From Paramacrobiotus metropolitanus (Eukaryota; Tardigrada; Eutardigrada; Parachela; Macrobiotidae), in NCBI RefSeq assembly GCF_019649055.1, contig NW_026570267.1:62001-126000 (forward strand): a stretch of 64,000 nt of DNA, in the 5' to 3' direction. The notes below the pieces were generated by a model that was not told where the DNA came from, ran no database searches, and saw only the letters and a program-made list of their open reading frames with translations. Shown in pieces: positions 47,838-58,625 of the stretch; the stretch's first letter is position 1; every line of letters starts with the position of its first letter. Both the position numbers and the translations under genes were made by a program.

Positions 47838-50800
47838 TCATTCAAACTTATTCGTGTCGCGTTTACGCTTCCTGGTTTCCGCCAGTGTATTGCGGATATT
47901 ATGATACCGCCCCGTGCTCGGACTTTCATCGTGCACAAACAACGGTACACCGGCGGCAAAACTATCCAAATGCGGCAGATCGGCTGATTTGACCACACTG
48001 TTCAGGAACATCATCGATGTCGACTTAAGGACACGGGCTTCATGGGGCTGGTGCGTCGTCACCGGTGTCAGTGTTTCCACAATTTCAAAAGACACCTGCT
48101 GACTGACACCCACCATGCCGCCGTTGCGGGCCACATCGTACACTTCCAAACCCTGAATGGATGATAGACTCTCCTGGGACGCGTAACGACTGCTGTCACC
48201 ACTGCCCAGACTGACGATCTCTTTGCTGGGAGATGCGTCCGGTGATGCGGGGATAACCGAGGGGCAGACGAAGGTCGGCTGGTGACGGGTGCTGGTTTCC
48301 TCGTCGGACATGTCCATATCCGCCACCTCCGGGGACGGGGAGCGTGGCTGGCCGGATGGTGCGGGTGCCTGGTGACAAAAACCATTGCGACTGCACGGAA
48401 CTTCTATCCAGACACTTACCACGCTCTGCAGGAGACGGATCACGGTGTCATTGGACTGTAGGAGCAACGGTTCTTCGTAGTGGCGAAAGAAAGGTCCCTT
48501 CAAACAAAACCCGTCAAGCAGATGATACAAAGCTGCATAAATTCATAACTTACTCTTTGTACTTCCCGGGTAAAAGGTGCGGAAAATCCGGGATAAGATG
48601 GCAATTTCGAGAAATCGAACTTAACTACAAGCATACACAAGTCAGCAGCTGACTAAATTTATTACCAAATACTTAATGAAACGGAATTTCTTTTATTCAT
48701 ATTGCACTTTTATTTACCTCCTTCTTCTTCAGCGGCAACGTCATCTACAAAACAAATACCTGACGTAAGCTACTTAACTATAATTATTAAACCAGCAACT
48801 TAACGATAAGACAACACTGCATCAACGTAATCACTTTAAACAATAACTTAATAATTACCGTCTAAACCAGGGAATGGATACTACGGGTAAGGGAATGAAT
48901 AAGGGAATAGAGTACCTGGATTTCTACCTATTTAAAATGACAGCCTCTTACCGACTTCATGAATGAAATCCAAGCCCGATTTCTCGACGACACAACTGCG
49001 GATGTATCCGGGCGGAAAACCACAGCTGCGCATCCGCAGAATCCACGGCGGCACTTCTTTCCGGTCTAAACCTAGAGCACTCTGCAAATCCGCACTGCAG
49101 ACCCACCAGAGAGCACGAAAAACGGCAACATCCGCGTCAAAGTACCGGCCTACAAGCAGCACCGTATCAGGGCGTATCTACCTTATTTTACCCGGCCCAC
49201 AGTCGGGGAAATCGCTGGGGCGAACACGATCTTCATCCGGAACATTCTCATGATAGCGATTTCTGCAAAATAATTCGAGCTGAAACACAATTCGACATAC
49301 ACAAACGCTTGCATTGCACGTACGATCCGGCCATGGGGGCAGAGTTGAAGAATTCCTGTTTGCGCTTGTTGATCTGAGCATGATCAAGCGGCTCCGTGCA
49401 ATCATACAGGTTGTGGTTTCCACCGCAGTTAAAGCAACCTGACTTTTTTCTATATAAAGAATAATTTATCAAATCAACAAAATTTAAAATCCGCAAGGGT
49501 TATTGTTGTGAATACTAACTTGGTAACGGCTAGTTCCTGGGCGGTAGGCACTTCCGCATTAGCAACCTCCGGTAAAGCGAGCGAAACCATGCTAAAACAC
49601 ACAAACAGCGTTGATCTTGCTAATCGTTCAACCCGAGTATTAATCGAACACACTTTGCCATATCAAGACCGAATGGGTCGCCTTCTTCGTCGGACGATTC
49701 ATCGTCACTGCCGGCAAGATTCGTGTCGATTTCGAAACAATCATGGTAAACAACATCCACCTAATGAGCAAGTGCAAATGAAAGACAACACATCTTATTT
49801 TAACACATTTAGGACTAATACGGTTGTGATTTGTGAACTGGGACTTACTGCCTCATTCTCGGCCCCAGCAGCATAAATCTCCGTCAAATTAGCTTGCTCG
49901 CGCGCGATAATTCCTTCAATAAGCTTGCGAAATGTAGAATCGTATTTCCTAGATAACAGATAATTTTAGCAGAAATCAGCATTTTTAGTTTTGCGGGTAT
50001 CATCTTACGTTTTCAGGTAGGAATTCAGAAATGACACTTGGATTAAGGGAACCGATTCGGCAGTCGCTGGTCTGCAACAATATCAAAACCAAACGCTAAT
50101 GAAGCAAATTACTTATTTATTTGCTCCCTGTACTTACGTACCACGATATATCATTGCGCATGTGATTTGTGCTAAATTCTACAGCTGACTTTTTTCGTGG
50201 TACTAGTTTGTTCTTTAAAGTTTAAACTAGAATGCGACAGAAGAAAATACGAAAAAAATCTGGAAAAATTTACTGAATGATCGAGAAAACGTTGTACCCG
50301 TTCTTTTTCTGAGATATATCGTCTTTCGTGGTAATTCCATTCACAAAATTCCCACCCGTTTTCGAAGGACCTAGAAAACAAAATCAATTCTGCAAACTTC
50401 ACGTTAATTTTCCTAAATAAACATCAGCACAGGGAACTTCTGTGTCATATGCGCTATTCAACTGATTCATAAAATTAAAGAAACATGGTGCGCCAAGTTA
50501 TCAAAGGCAAATAAAAACTCACGTTATTTTTACCGCTCTTAAATTGTAGGATAAGCATCATAAGCTTTTATAAAAAAATCACGACATTACCAAATCACTT
50601 CAACTGTTAATTTACAATTTTATAATCTCACTTAAACAAAAATGTGAAGCTAAAGTTGGAGTCCTAACTGACTAGCACCCGATGAAAACGCGCTAAAAAT
50701 TTACCTGATTTTATAACTTACCAGGGCTAACAGAAACGGAAGAACTTTCTTGATCACGCTGCCCGTTGTTCTCACCAAGTGATTTGTTTTTCGACTCCAA

Positions 50801-51382
50801 CTTTGGCTTAGAAGACACCTTGGCCACTTGGCTACCACTTGTTCCTTTCTCGCCCGCTTTGGTTTTACCAGTATCGGTGTCGGCTCTGGATTTCTCCGTC
50901 TTGCGTGGTGCATCTGCCTTGGTTGCGTTAACGGGCCGTTTCGCCAATGGTTTTTGCTTCTTTGGCTTTTCATCCTCCACCGCCAGCCTCCCCGAGTCTC
51001 CATCCCGTATCTCCCCTTCGGATAAATCCGAATCCGACTGGCCCTGGCTGTTGAGCTCCTTTTTAGCCAAGGGTTTTTTCCGGGCGAAATAAGGCGCCTG
51101 TACATCACTGATGCGATCGAGACACTGGCTGTCTTCGGGCGACGAACTGCGACGTACGCCGGAGTCCTCGCTGCCCGACGACAGTGTGATGATTTCTTCG
51201 GCGGCGGGATTCAACTGGCTATCCAATTTCGGATTGGATGGCGGTCGGTCGGATGATTTCGCTTTTTTCTTGGAGGATTTTGAGCTGGAGTTCTTGGTAG
51301 CGTGGAATTTCTTCAGTACGCCAGAAATGATTCCAGTCTTTTTCGCTGGCTGAGTATCTTTCGCTTTACCCGGGAGGGGCAT
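47838..51382 (-). CDS. ZCCHC8: ZCCHC8 homologue, NEXT complex scaffold
   Basis: In animals ZCCHC8 bridges the helicase MTR4 and the RNA-binding protein RBM7 in the nuclear exosome targeting complex, which degrades promoter transcripts and unprocessed RNA. Fourteen minus-strand exons: 51382-50722, 50389-50274, 50178-50138, 50071-50009, 49948-49849, 49760-49654, 49591-49520, 49449-49324, 49262-49182, 49094-48952, 48744-48718, 48624-48554, 48497-48420, 48368-47838; 738 residues, no frameshift. Domains in order: Ser/Lys-rich N-terminus (220 residues); helical region LIQVSFLNSYLKTKYDSTF; zinc knuckle CFNCGGNHNLYDC; PSP domain (RYHENVPDED, SALGLDRKEVPPWILRMRS, CGFPPGYI); FSKLPSYPGF; and a C-terminal FAAGVPLFVHDESPSTGRYH segment matching the MTR4-stimulating end of the human protein. 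The ATG at 51382 is the first in frame. Human ZCCHC8 has 707 residues, so length fits. The knuckle is one residue short between the second Cys and His. Confidence 0.9.
48369..48419 (-). other. 51-nt in-frame intron of ZCCHC8
   Basis: GTAAGT at the 5' end and TTTTTGTCACCAG at the 3' end mark a 51-base intron. It contains no stop and is a multiple of three, so retention would add 17 residues (VSVWIEVPCSRNGFCHQ) without changing the frame. It may therefore be optional. Confidence 0.6.
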
Positions 51383-52520
51383 TTTTCCTAGTTTTCTGAC
51401 GTTAGCTTTTGAATCATTCACAAACCAATAGCATATGGGCAGCAGAATTAAGGGGAATTTTTCCAAAATTCAAATGTTTTTCGATTACATAACCTGGTAC
51501 TTATTCCGTTCTTGATATTCCACAGAAGCAAAAAAAATTTTGTCACTCAACAGTCAACGACTCAACTGTAACTCAAATACAACTCCAGATACTCGTACAG
51601 TATCGTACAGCACTTGTGTTGACTCGTGGGTGAATCGCGGTAGGGCGTCGGGGTTGACTTTGCCAGTTTGCCGTCACTTTGCTACAGTGTCGTAGTAGCA
51701 TAGTAGTCGTAGTAGCGTCTAGTAGTAGTACGGTAGTACATAGTAGACTGGTGGTAGTAGCACTATAGTGAAATCGTTACTATCGTAGTACTACCACTGC
51801 GTATTTAAAGTTGTACATAACGGCAAACAGGTATATTAAATATAAAACTGTAGATAATATGAAGTACTCTATTATGAAAGTTTCAACTGGTATTTAAAGT
51901 TTTACAAGTACTCGTATACTATTACAAATTACAACACGAGCACTTTTAACAAAAGCTTCGGAAACTATCACTCATCAAGCATCAATCGATTATGAAAGTG
52001 AATGAACACAACATGATTCATGATGATTATTGCACTGTACTAATTTTTATCAACAGAAATGTAGAATTCTTTCTACATTCTTTCATCTTCGTTTAAGTAT
52101 TTCGCGATAGTCAGAGGAAAACACATTGATCTTCACAGAGTTACTGTACCTGTATTTGTTAATGAAAAATAATTTAAAACTTCAGGTAAACAGGCATTAC
52201 CGTATTAGGTATTTTACTATGTTTTAATACAGAACTTCTCTTCGTACTCGTTGTAAATTGGGAATTACTGTACATAAACGGAAAAGTCAGTTAAGCACTC
52301 ATGTGTCGTGCTGTAAATATGATTATATGAATAAATCATAATTATATTATTCGTAATACCTTAAAACTCCTAGGTGTTTGCCTCTACAGCAGAATCTGTA
52401 TTAAAGGTCACTTATCAGGATAAAAGCTCCGTCCGTATATATATGTATGTCTGAACTTTAAAAGATAAAAAAAATAAAATGACCAACAAAAACCAGCTAA
52501 GGGTCTCGGTTTTTTTCAAT
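51383..52520. other. Intergenic region upstream of ZCCHC8
   Basis: The stretch contains the ZCCHC8 promoter and 5' UTR (minus strand) and the region beyond the 3' end of the next gene. No coding exon is recognisable. A TAG/GTA-rich simple repeat lies at 51691-51760. The plus-strand frame at 52479 (72 codons, Lys/Asn/Ser-rich) has no domain and overlaps a predicted 3' UTR. Confidence 0.5.
51691..51760. repeat. GTA/TAG-rich imperfect simple repeat
   Basis: About 70 bases of imperfect TAG trinucleotide repeats (CGTAGTAGCATAGTAGTCG and so on), continuing in weaker form to about 51790. It lies roughly 310 bases upstream of the ZCCHC8 start codon. Confidence 0.8.
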
Positions 52521-52526
52521 TTTATT
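52521..52526 (-). terminator. Candidate poly(A) signal of the RRM-protein gene
   Basis: AATAAA on the minus strand (TTTATT on plus), about 655 bases downstream of the stop at 53181. It is the nearest canonical signal I see; the long distance makes it uncertain. Confidence 0.35.
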
Positions 52527-53180
52527 GCAGGAAATAATAATAACCAAGCACAGAAAATGATGGAGAAAGAAGGAAGGGAGTCAAAACAGTCACAAAATTC
52601 GGAAGAGCTTTCAAACAGCAGATGTCAAATCAACATTCCAAGTAAAAAAGACGAGATTTCATTCTCTCACAGTAAACTTCCAGCAAATTCCCGCTAATAC
52701 CAGAAAACCCCAAGAAACTAAACTAAAATATATAAGAGCACAGTCGATGACGGAATAGCTAGCTCAATGCGGTCGAGAGCCAAAAAAAGGAACAAAATCT
52801 ATTTCAGCGGGAAAGACAACTCTCATCAACGGTCAGCGGTCGTTCCATTAAATATCCGTCAATAATATTGTGGCATTTGCTCAGCCACGGGAAACCTGTT
52901 GCAGCTCACTCGTCCGGTACCACAGCGTTAAACTCTTTTGAAAGAATTCGTTAGAACTTTTTCAAGTAAACAGGCTGAGAAAGTTAGACGCAAAGCGCTC
53001 ATCAAATAGAAGTATTAAAAGCAAAACGAAAATAACCAATACGAAATTGCTAAAAAGAAGAATACAAAAAAAACATTATCAGAATCAGACGTAGCATAAT
53101 TCAGCTCAACTTTAGCAAGAAAATATCTTAAGGCAAATTACTACTTTTTTGGTGCCGTTATTGACTGTTCGCGCCCTTCC

Positions 53181-56100
53181 TCACTCTCGCTTGTTATAAT
53201 CCTGAGGCTGCTGTTGGTGATAGTATCGAGTCGTATTGGTGTTGGTAGTCTGCGGCTTTCGCTGAATTTTGGCAGTATGATCTCCAAGCTGGATTTCTTG
53301 CATGCTCAACAACTGTTCCACGGGTTCACGGGATTTGAACAGGACAAAGCAAAATCGCTGCAATTTTCAATAAGAGTTTAATATACAAATTCATATACCA
53401 GGTTCCAGTCCACTTTTGACTGGCATATAATTTTGAAAATCCTTCATGATTGAACGTTTAAAAGCTTACCATATCCTGGGTGTTATAATGGTAACGCAGA
53501 CGAACATCCTCAACTTCCCCAAAGCCTAAAAATTGTTAAAACACAGTTTAAAATCTGGGCAATTGAGCAAGACAGCAGTAACTGCATACGTCGCATGGTT
53601 TCGGCAATCATTGTAGTGGACACCTGACGAGGTAGGTTTTGCATGTAGATCTGCTGATCTTCGGGAACTTTTCAGCATCCTCACGAGCCAGCCGAGGAAA
53701 TTCGTAATCGCGAGGCGTACCAGGCTGGCGTTGCTGATAGAATGAGCGCGATGCTCCGTTGTTCATATAACCACCACCCTAAACCCACCCAAGCAACAAG
53801 ATAAGCCTCACAATATTTAGGCGCGAATCAATACCGTGAACTGTAGTACAGCTATTTCAATAAAAAGACAACATACCGAGTTTGTCGGACGATACTGGCT
53901 ACCACCGTAAGTCATACCCGGACGACTCGGGGCCTGAATCATAACCGGCATCACCTTCTCCGGCTGTTTAACCACAACGGTCTTATCCAGCAATTTGCGC
54001 TCGCTAGCTGATTCAGATCGCGGAGTAATGGTAGGACGCGCTGAAGCCTTATTACCAGCCGCGGCCGCCGGCTTCGACACGTTGCGTGCAGCCAAATCCG
54101 CCCAGGATTTGGGAGTTGACGATTGGGGTGCTGTAAAAATATTAAAAATCATTCTAAATCTGACAATGTATTACTACAGAGTACAGATGCTCCCTAACTA
54201 CTTGAAATGGAACATTATTCGAAACTGACATACCATCCGCAACTGCAGCAGGAACCCCATCTTGCTGAATCGCACTTGGTGAAATATTCTGGTCAGATTC
54301 TTTTCCCGTAGCCTAAATGAACAACGAAAAACCTATAGCCATAGATCATTCCTACTGTTAGCATTTAATTACCCGATCGGGAGTGTGACTAGACAGACGA
54401 GCTTGGTCCACAAAAGGAGAGTCACTACCGCGTGCCGCATCTCCTCCATTGCCTTCCGCGGTGAATGTTTTCGTCTGCGAACTCATTGAAGATGTACGCG
54501 AGAGATCCTTGTCCGCATCGTGCAGCAGAGCCCCCTCTACCGCCGATCCACTGCGTCCCATCACTTCCACAGCTGGACTATTTTGTCCGCTGCGCTGATA
54601 CACTTGCGACGCAACGGACTTCGGTTCGGCCTGTTCCGACACCGCTGATTTCATTCCTGATAAATACAGAGACGCTATTAACGTCACCATGGCACAACTG
54701 CTGCGCAGATTGATCAGATAAACCCCACTGTACCTGATTGTCCGCGAGAAATGGCTTCCAGCTCCTCTACTGTGTGGTCATCGCCCCCAACTGGCAGTTC
54801 TGCGTCATCCGACGACGATGAGCGAGAATAATCACCGCCCTCATGACCATCTGCAAATTATGCACACGAATAAACGGATAACATCAGCACGCAACTGATA
54901 TAGAAAGCCAATCTACAAAATTCTACGCCATAGTAACGACATACGCTAAAGACTTTAAAATCTCCAGTACGAAAATAAATATATTCAAGACATACCCATT
55001 TTGTGACCACCATCCGCAGCATCACCATCCCCTTCATGAGGCTCTGTAAAACATAAACCCTGATACCATACCACCCCAAAACAAATAATTAAACAGCAGA
55101 AAACAAAAATTAAACAGCAGACATACGCTCAGATTCAAAAGCAGAACCCAGTGAACTTGAGCGCGACTGGACCGTCGACGATCCGTCCTGGATATCACGA
55201 TTCCCCTGTTCAGCCGGTTTACGCTCATCCCCTTCCGCCGAACCCACCAAGACCTGTCCGTCTGCCTGCATCCGGCTTGCATTGTTTGCTGCAAAAGCGA
55301 ATATGTTATGTTATGTATGACTGCCACGGTGCCACCAAAATAACAATGTACAAATCTTTTTATGAATTTTCCCATTATGATTCCTTACAGATTCCACATA
55401 CCATTATCAGACTGGCCTCCTTGCACTCCTTGAATATTACGTCCCCCTTGTGCGTAAGAAGTTGGCAAACCCGATTGAAATCCCGCTCCGCTGACATTCT
55501 GCTGCTGCACACCGATATGCCCCATATGATGTTGCGGATACCCATACATGATGCCACCTTGTAGAAGAAAATAAGATTTAATAATGACTGGAGATTGTGA
55601 ATTTTGTGAGTCTACTGCCGGCAGTAGCACCATAATGACATTGTCGGGAGACTAAACATACCATTAACCATGGCCCCACTGACTGGAGGAACAGCGCCAT
55701 GACTGCCCGGAGAGCGCGCATGCGGCTCATGAGCGACCAAGTTATCTCGCGAACCAGAACTGCTGCTGTCGGTATAATTAGATCCGCTCGGAGATCCCGT
55801 CTGTGGCTGCGAGTGAGCAATATTCGGGTTAGGACCGCCAAATCCGTTCGGCAGCTGCATGCCATGATGCATAATGTGGTAGCCAGCGACGAATGTTGAA
55901 GTATTTCTACCAGAAAAACAGATTCATAATTTTCAACGTTAACGAGTCTAATAGTCTCCAATATTAATAAAAATCTGCAGTCTATGTGCAACAAATTACC
56001 AGACATCCCAGAAAATCGAAAACAACCCCATTTTTAATACTACGGAATCAATTGTGCAAGCGTACATCTACTTCCTCCTCCATTATCCTCACTATCGAAA

Positions 56101-57176
56101 CGGTTGTACTAGTAATGCTAATCCCCTTTGTTATGCTTTTCACATCATTTTTTTGCTGACTAGGGTGAGTGCTCATCTCCTTTCAAAACGGAATTTCAAG
56201 ACATGTTACATAATACCACGCCGTTAGGCTCTCCTACATGCTGCATACACATCTTTACGATGCCTCCATTATGTAACGATCTCTTATCGCTGTCGCACCA
56301 TTCATCGATCATAACAATCAGCGGGGTGTCTAGCGTCTAATCCGCACACAATACGAAAAATGCAATGGCAACGATAAGGAAGAGGTGAGACAGAACAGGT
56401 GCTCCCCAGAACTATTCGAAGTTCATTTACGTATATACCCAATATAATTTTCCAATTCATGCCTTTATAACACTGTCACAGAATCTACCCATCGTATGTA
56501 TATTACCGCCATACTGTAGCAAAATCTGTATCAAATTAAAAAAACAGCAACATTCAAAAAGACCAATTTTTGTTTTAAAAAACTGCTAAACCAAATAATC
56601 GAGCATAAATCACAAAACTGTTAGGCTTTACTCTAGAACCTTCTAAGGACCGATTTTACGGCTCATTTAACATTTACCGAGTTAAAAATTTGAGTGCCAG
56701 CCCTGATTGAATGTTTTATAATTTTATTTGAAACTGTTTTAATACTGGTATAATAACAACAGTCGCCATACTTACGGATGAACGTAGAATCCCGACTGAC
56801 AGCTCCAAGTCATCTCGCGAGTATTGAAGATCATAGGAATGCAGAAGAGAACGGGCTGCTCCGTCAGCAGCACGTTGCCAGGGACCTGGGGCAGCTGTCC
56901 AGCCTGAACGAACTGCGAATGCATGGGAGTGGGGAAGAGGAAGGGCTGATTGCCGGGGGGCGGCAGGCCGATCAGCTGGGCCTGGCCGAATGGGGCGACG
57001 GGGACCTGGCCGGGGCTGGGCATGGCCGGGACGCCCACATGGACGGGACGCTGCGGATGGGCGGCCAGCGCCTGATGCTGCGCGATGTACGCCTGTCCGT
57101 GACCGTGCATGTTGAATTTCTTATGGTATCCTTCCGGTTGCATCGAGCTAACTGTGGGAGAGACAGATGATATCAT
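53181..57176 (-). CDS. RRM protein resembling C-terminal half of G3BP/Rasputin
   Basis: Twelve minus-strand exons: 57176-56776, 55906-55662, 55557-55402, 55288-55127, 55043-54996, 54850-54734, 54656-54373, 54312-54234, 54130-53877, 53778-53590, 53525-53470, 53357-53181; about 720 residues, all phases matching. The C-terminus carries one RRM: RNP2 is IYMQNLP, then MIAETMRRFGEVEDVRLRY, RNP1-like MRFCFVLF, and EPVEQLLSMQEIQLGD. This pattern and the preceding SWADLAARN resemble G3BP, a stress-granule mRNA-binding protein. The rest is low-complexity: His/Gln/Pro/Gly-rich at the N-terminus (MHGHGQAYIAQHQALAAHP, GIMYGYPQHHMGHIGVQQQ), then acidic Ser-rich. No NTF2 domain is visible upstream, so true G3BP orthology is doubtful. 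One base is missing near 53671 (A run). The start may be 57176 or, if a 5' UTR exon is spliced to 57151, Met at 57143. Confidence 0.72.
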
Positions 57177-58479
57177 CAGACACCGATTACTGACGCTGGC
57201 GAACCCAGCAGATGCCTGAAAGATGGCGTAGGCACATGTCTGACGTCATCCCAGATTGCCACCGTTTTTTGGCCCTGATGGGCACGGGGCCACGTCGTGT
57301 TATCAGTGGGATGAATTAATTATACTTACTTCATGGAGATATGGCAGCAAAACGGCAGCGGGCGTGAGGAGAGATCCAGCGCGTGCATCAAGACAGGATC
57401 GACTAGCGCTGGATCGCGGAGCATTCAGATCTTTCTTAACTTAGGCATTAAGATATGGAAACCATAATAGAAACTAAATACACATGGTTAAACTATGTAC
57501 ATTATGAAAATGATTTCCACGAGAGAAAAAAAAACAAACGCTGCCCGCACCAGGAAGTCAAAAATGTCTAACGAAATGATACATCGTTCAATCCGTGATA
57601 AGGCAAGTTGGATTATGATTTATCCGCCGCGATCTTTGGCAAGTGGTGCAAGGCGCTGTAAATCCTCACCACTGGAAAATGCGCAGCGCCTGATAACTCG
57701 TTAGCGGTGCACACCGTGTACAGGAAATAGTGGGTGCATCACCGTATTTCCAAAAGCTTCGAATTTAAGGCTCAACCAATTATACGCAAACCAGCAAACT
57801 TTGTAGCGGCTTGACTCATAGCTCCTTGATCCTCTGCACTCCGGTGCGTCTTCCCACAAAAGTCCACTGTGTGTGGATTTTCCACATGCGTGTGTTTTAA
57901 TGCCTGTTATTGACATTGCTCTCTAATACTACCAATTTTTCACTTTGAGTTTTTGAAGCTGGTGCAACACAGATTTTTTTTAAGAATTAGGAACAGAATT
58001 AGAAAAACTACGAGTACTGTATAATCTGAGGTGTGATAATAGCAGTAGTTGGTAAGTAAATGCCGTATTTGCGCATAATAATTATTATTTTTTGCTGCTC
58101 GTAATGCTTGCCCAGTATTTTGCTATCTCGTTAATTTTTGCATCTAATAATTATTTAAAATCTTTGACATATCACATTTAATCACGACCCTGCCCAAATT
58201 AAAATCTATGTGTTCAATGTGTTGTGCAGTAATATTTATAAAATTTTATGTAATTATGTAGTAATAACTTTTAGCAGTATACATCTATGTACTGTTCATA
58301 GGCATCTTGTACAGAGTATTTATGTAAGTACCTTGCTTGTACGAGTAGTTTGGGTTTTGACATTCTATCTCGAAGGCATAAGTGCTCCCAACAGTTTTGG
58401 CTTACAAATTATAGTAAAACCGATTATTTACTGAAATTTTTTTGTGTGACGTCCACCGTCGTGATCATCATGCTGAAAC
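57177..58479. other. Intergenic region upstream of the RRM gene
   Basis: No coding exon with a recognisable family is seen. A GTAAGT donor on the minus strand directly below 57330 suggests a noncoding 5' exon (about 57330-57440) of the RRM gene; the spliced leader would carry a tiny upstream frame, Met-Asn-stop. A compact set of interleaved complementary segments lies at 57642-57691. The remainder (57900-58450) is AT-rich. Confidence 0.4.
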
Positions 58480-58485
58480 TTTATT
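58480..58485 (-). terminator. Poly(A) signal AATAAA, chitin-binding mucin gene
   Basis: AATAAA on the minus strand, about 140 bases after the mucin stop codon at 58626. Position and spacing are typical for a 3' end signal. Confidence 0.6.
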
Positions 58486-58625
58486 AATATCCAACAACAA
58501 ACAGTTACTACGGTATAAACTGTAACAAACTCTAAGTACATAAAACTCTCTGCCATAAACTCTTCATCCACGAAACGGAAAATTTCTTTAACAAGGAAAG
58601 CTGTTTGGACTGTGTGAAGTATACG

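Noticed and set aside
52479-52697. 72-codon plus-strand frame starting MTNKNQ
   Set aside because: AT-rich, without domain or splice context, and antisense to a predicted 3' UTR.
57701-57916. 71-codon minus-strand frame as a possible NTF2 exon of the RRM gene
   Set aside because: No NTF2 pattern, and no splice sites in phase with the exon at 57151.
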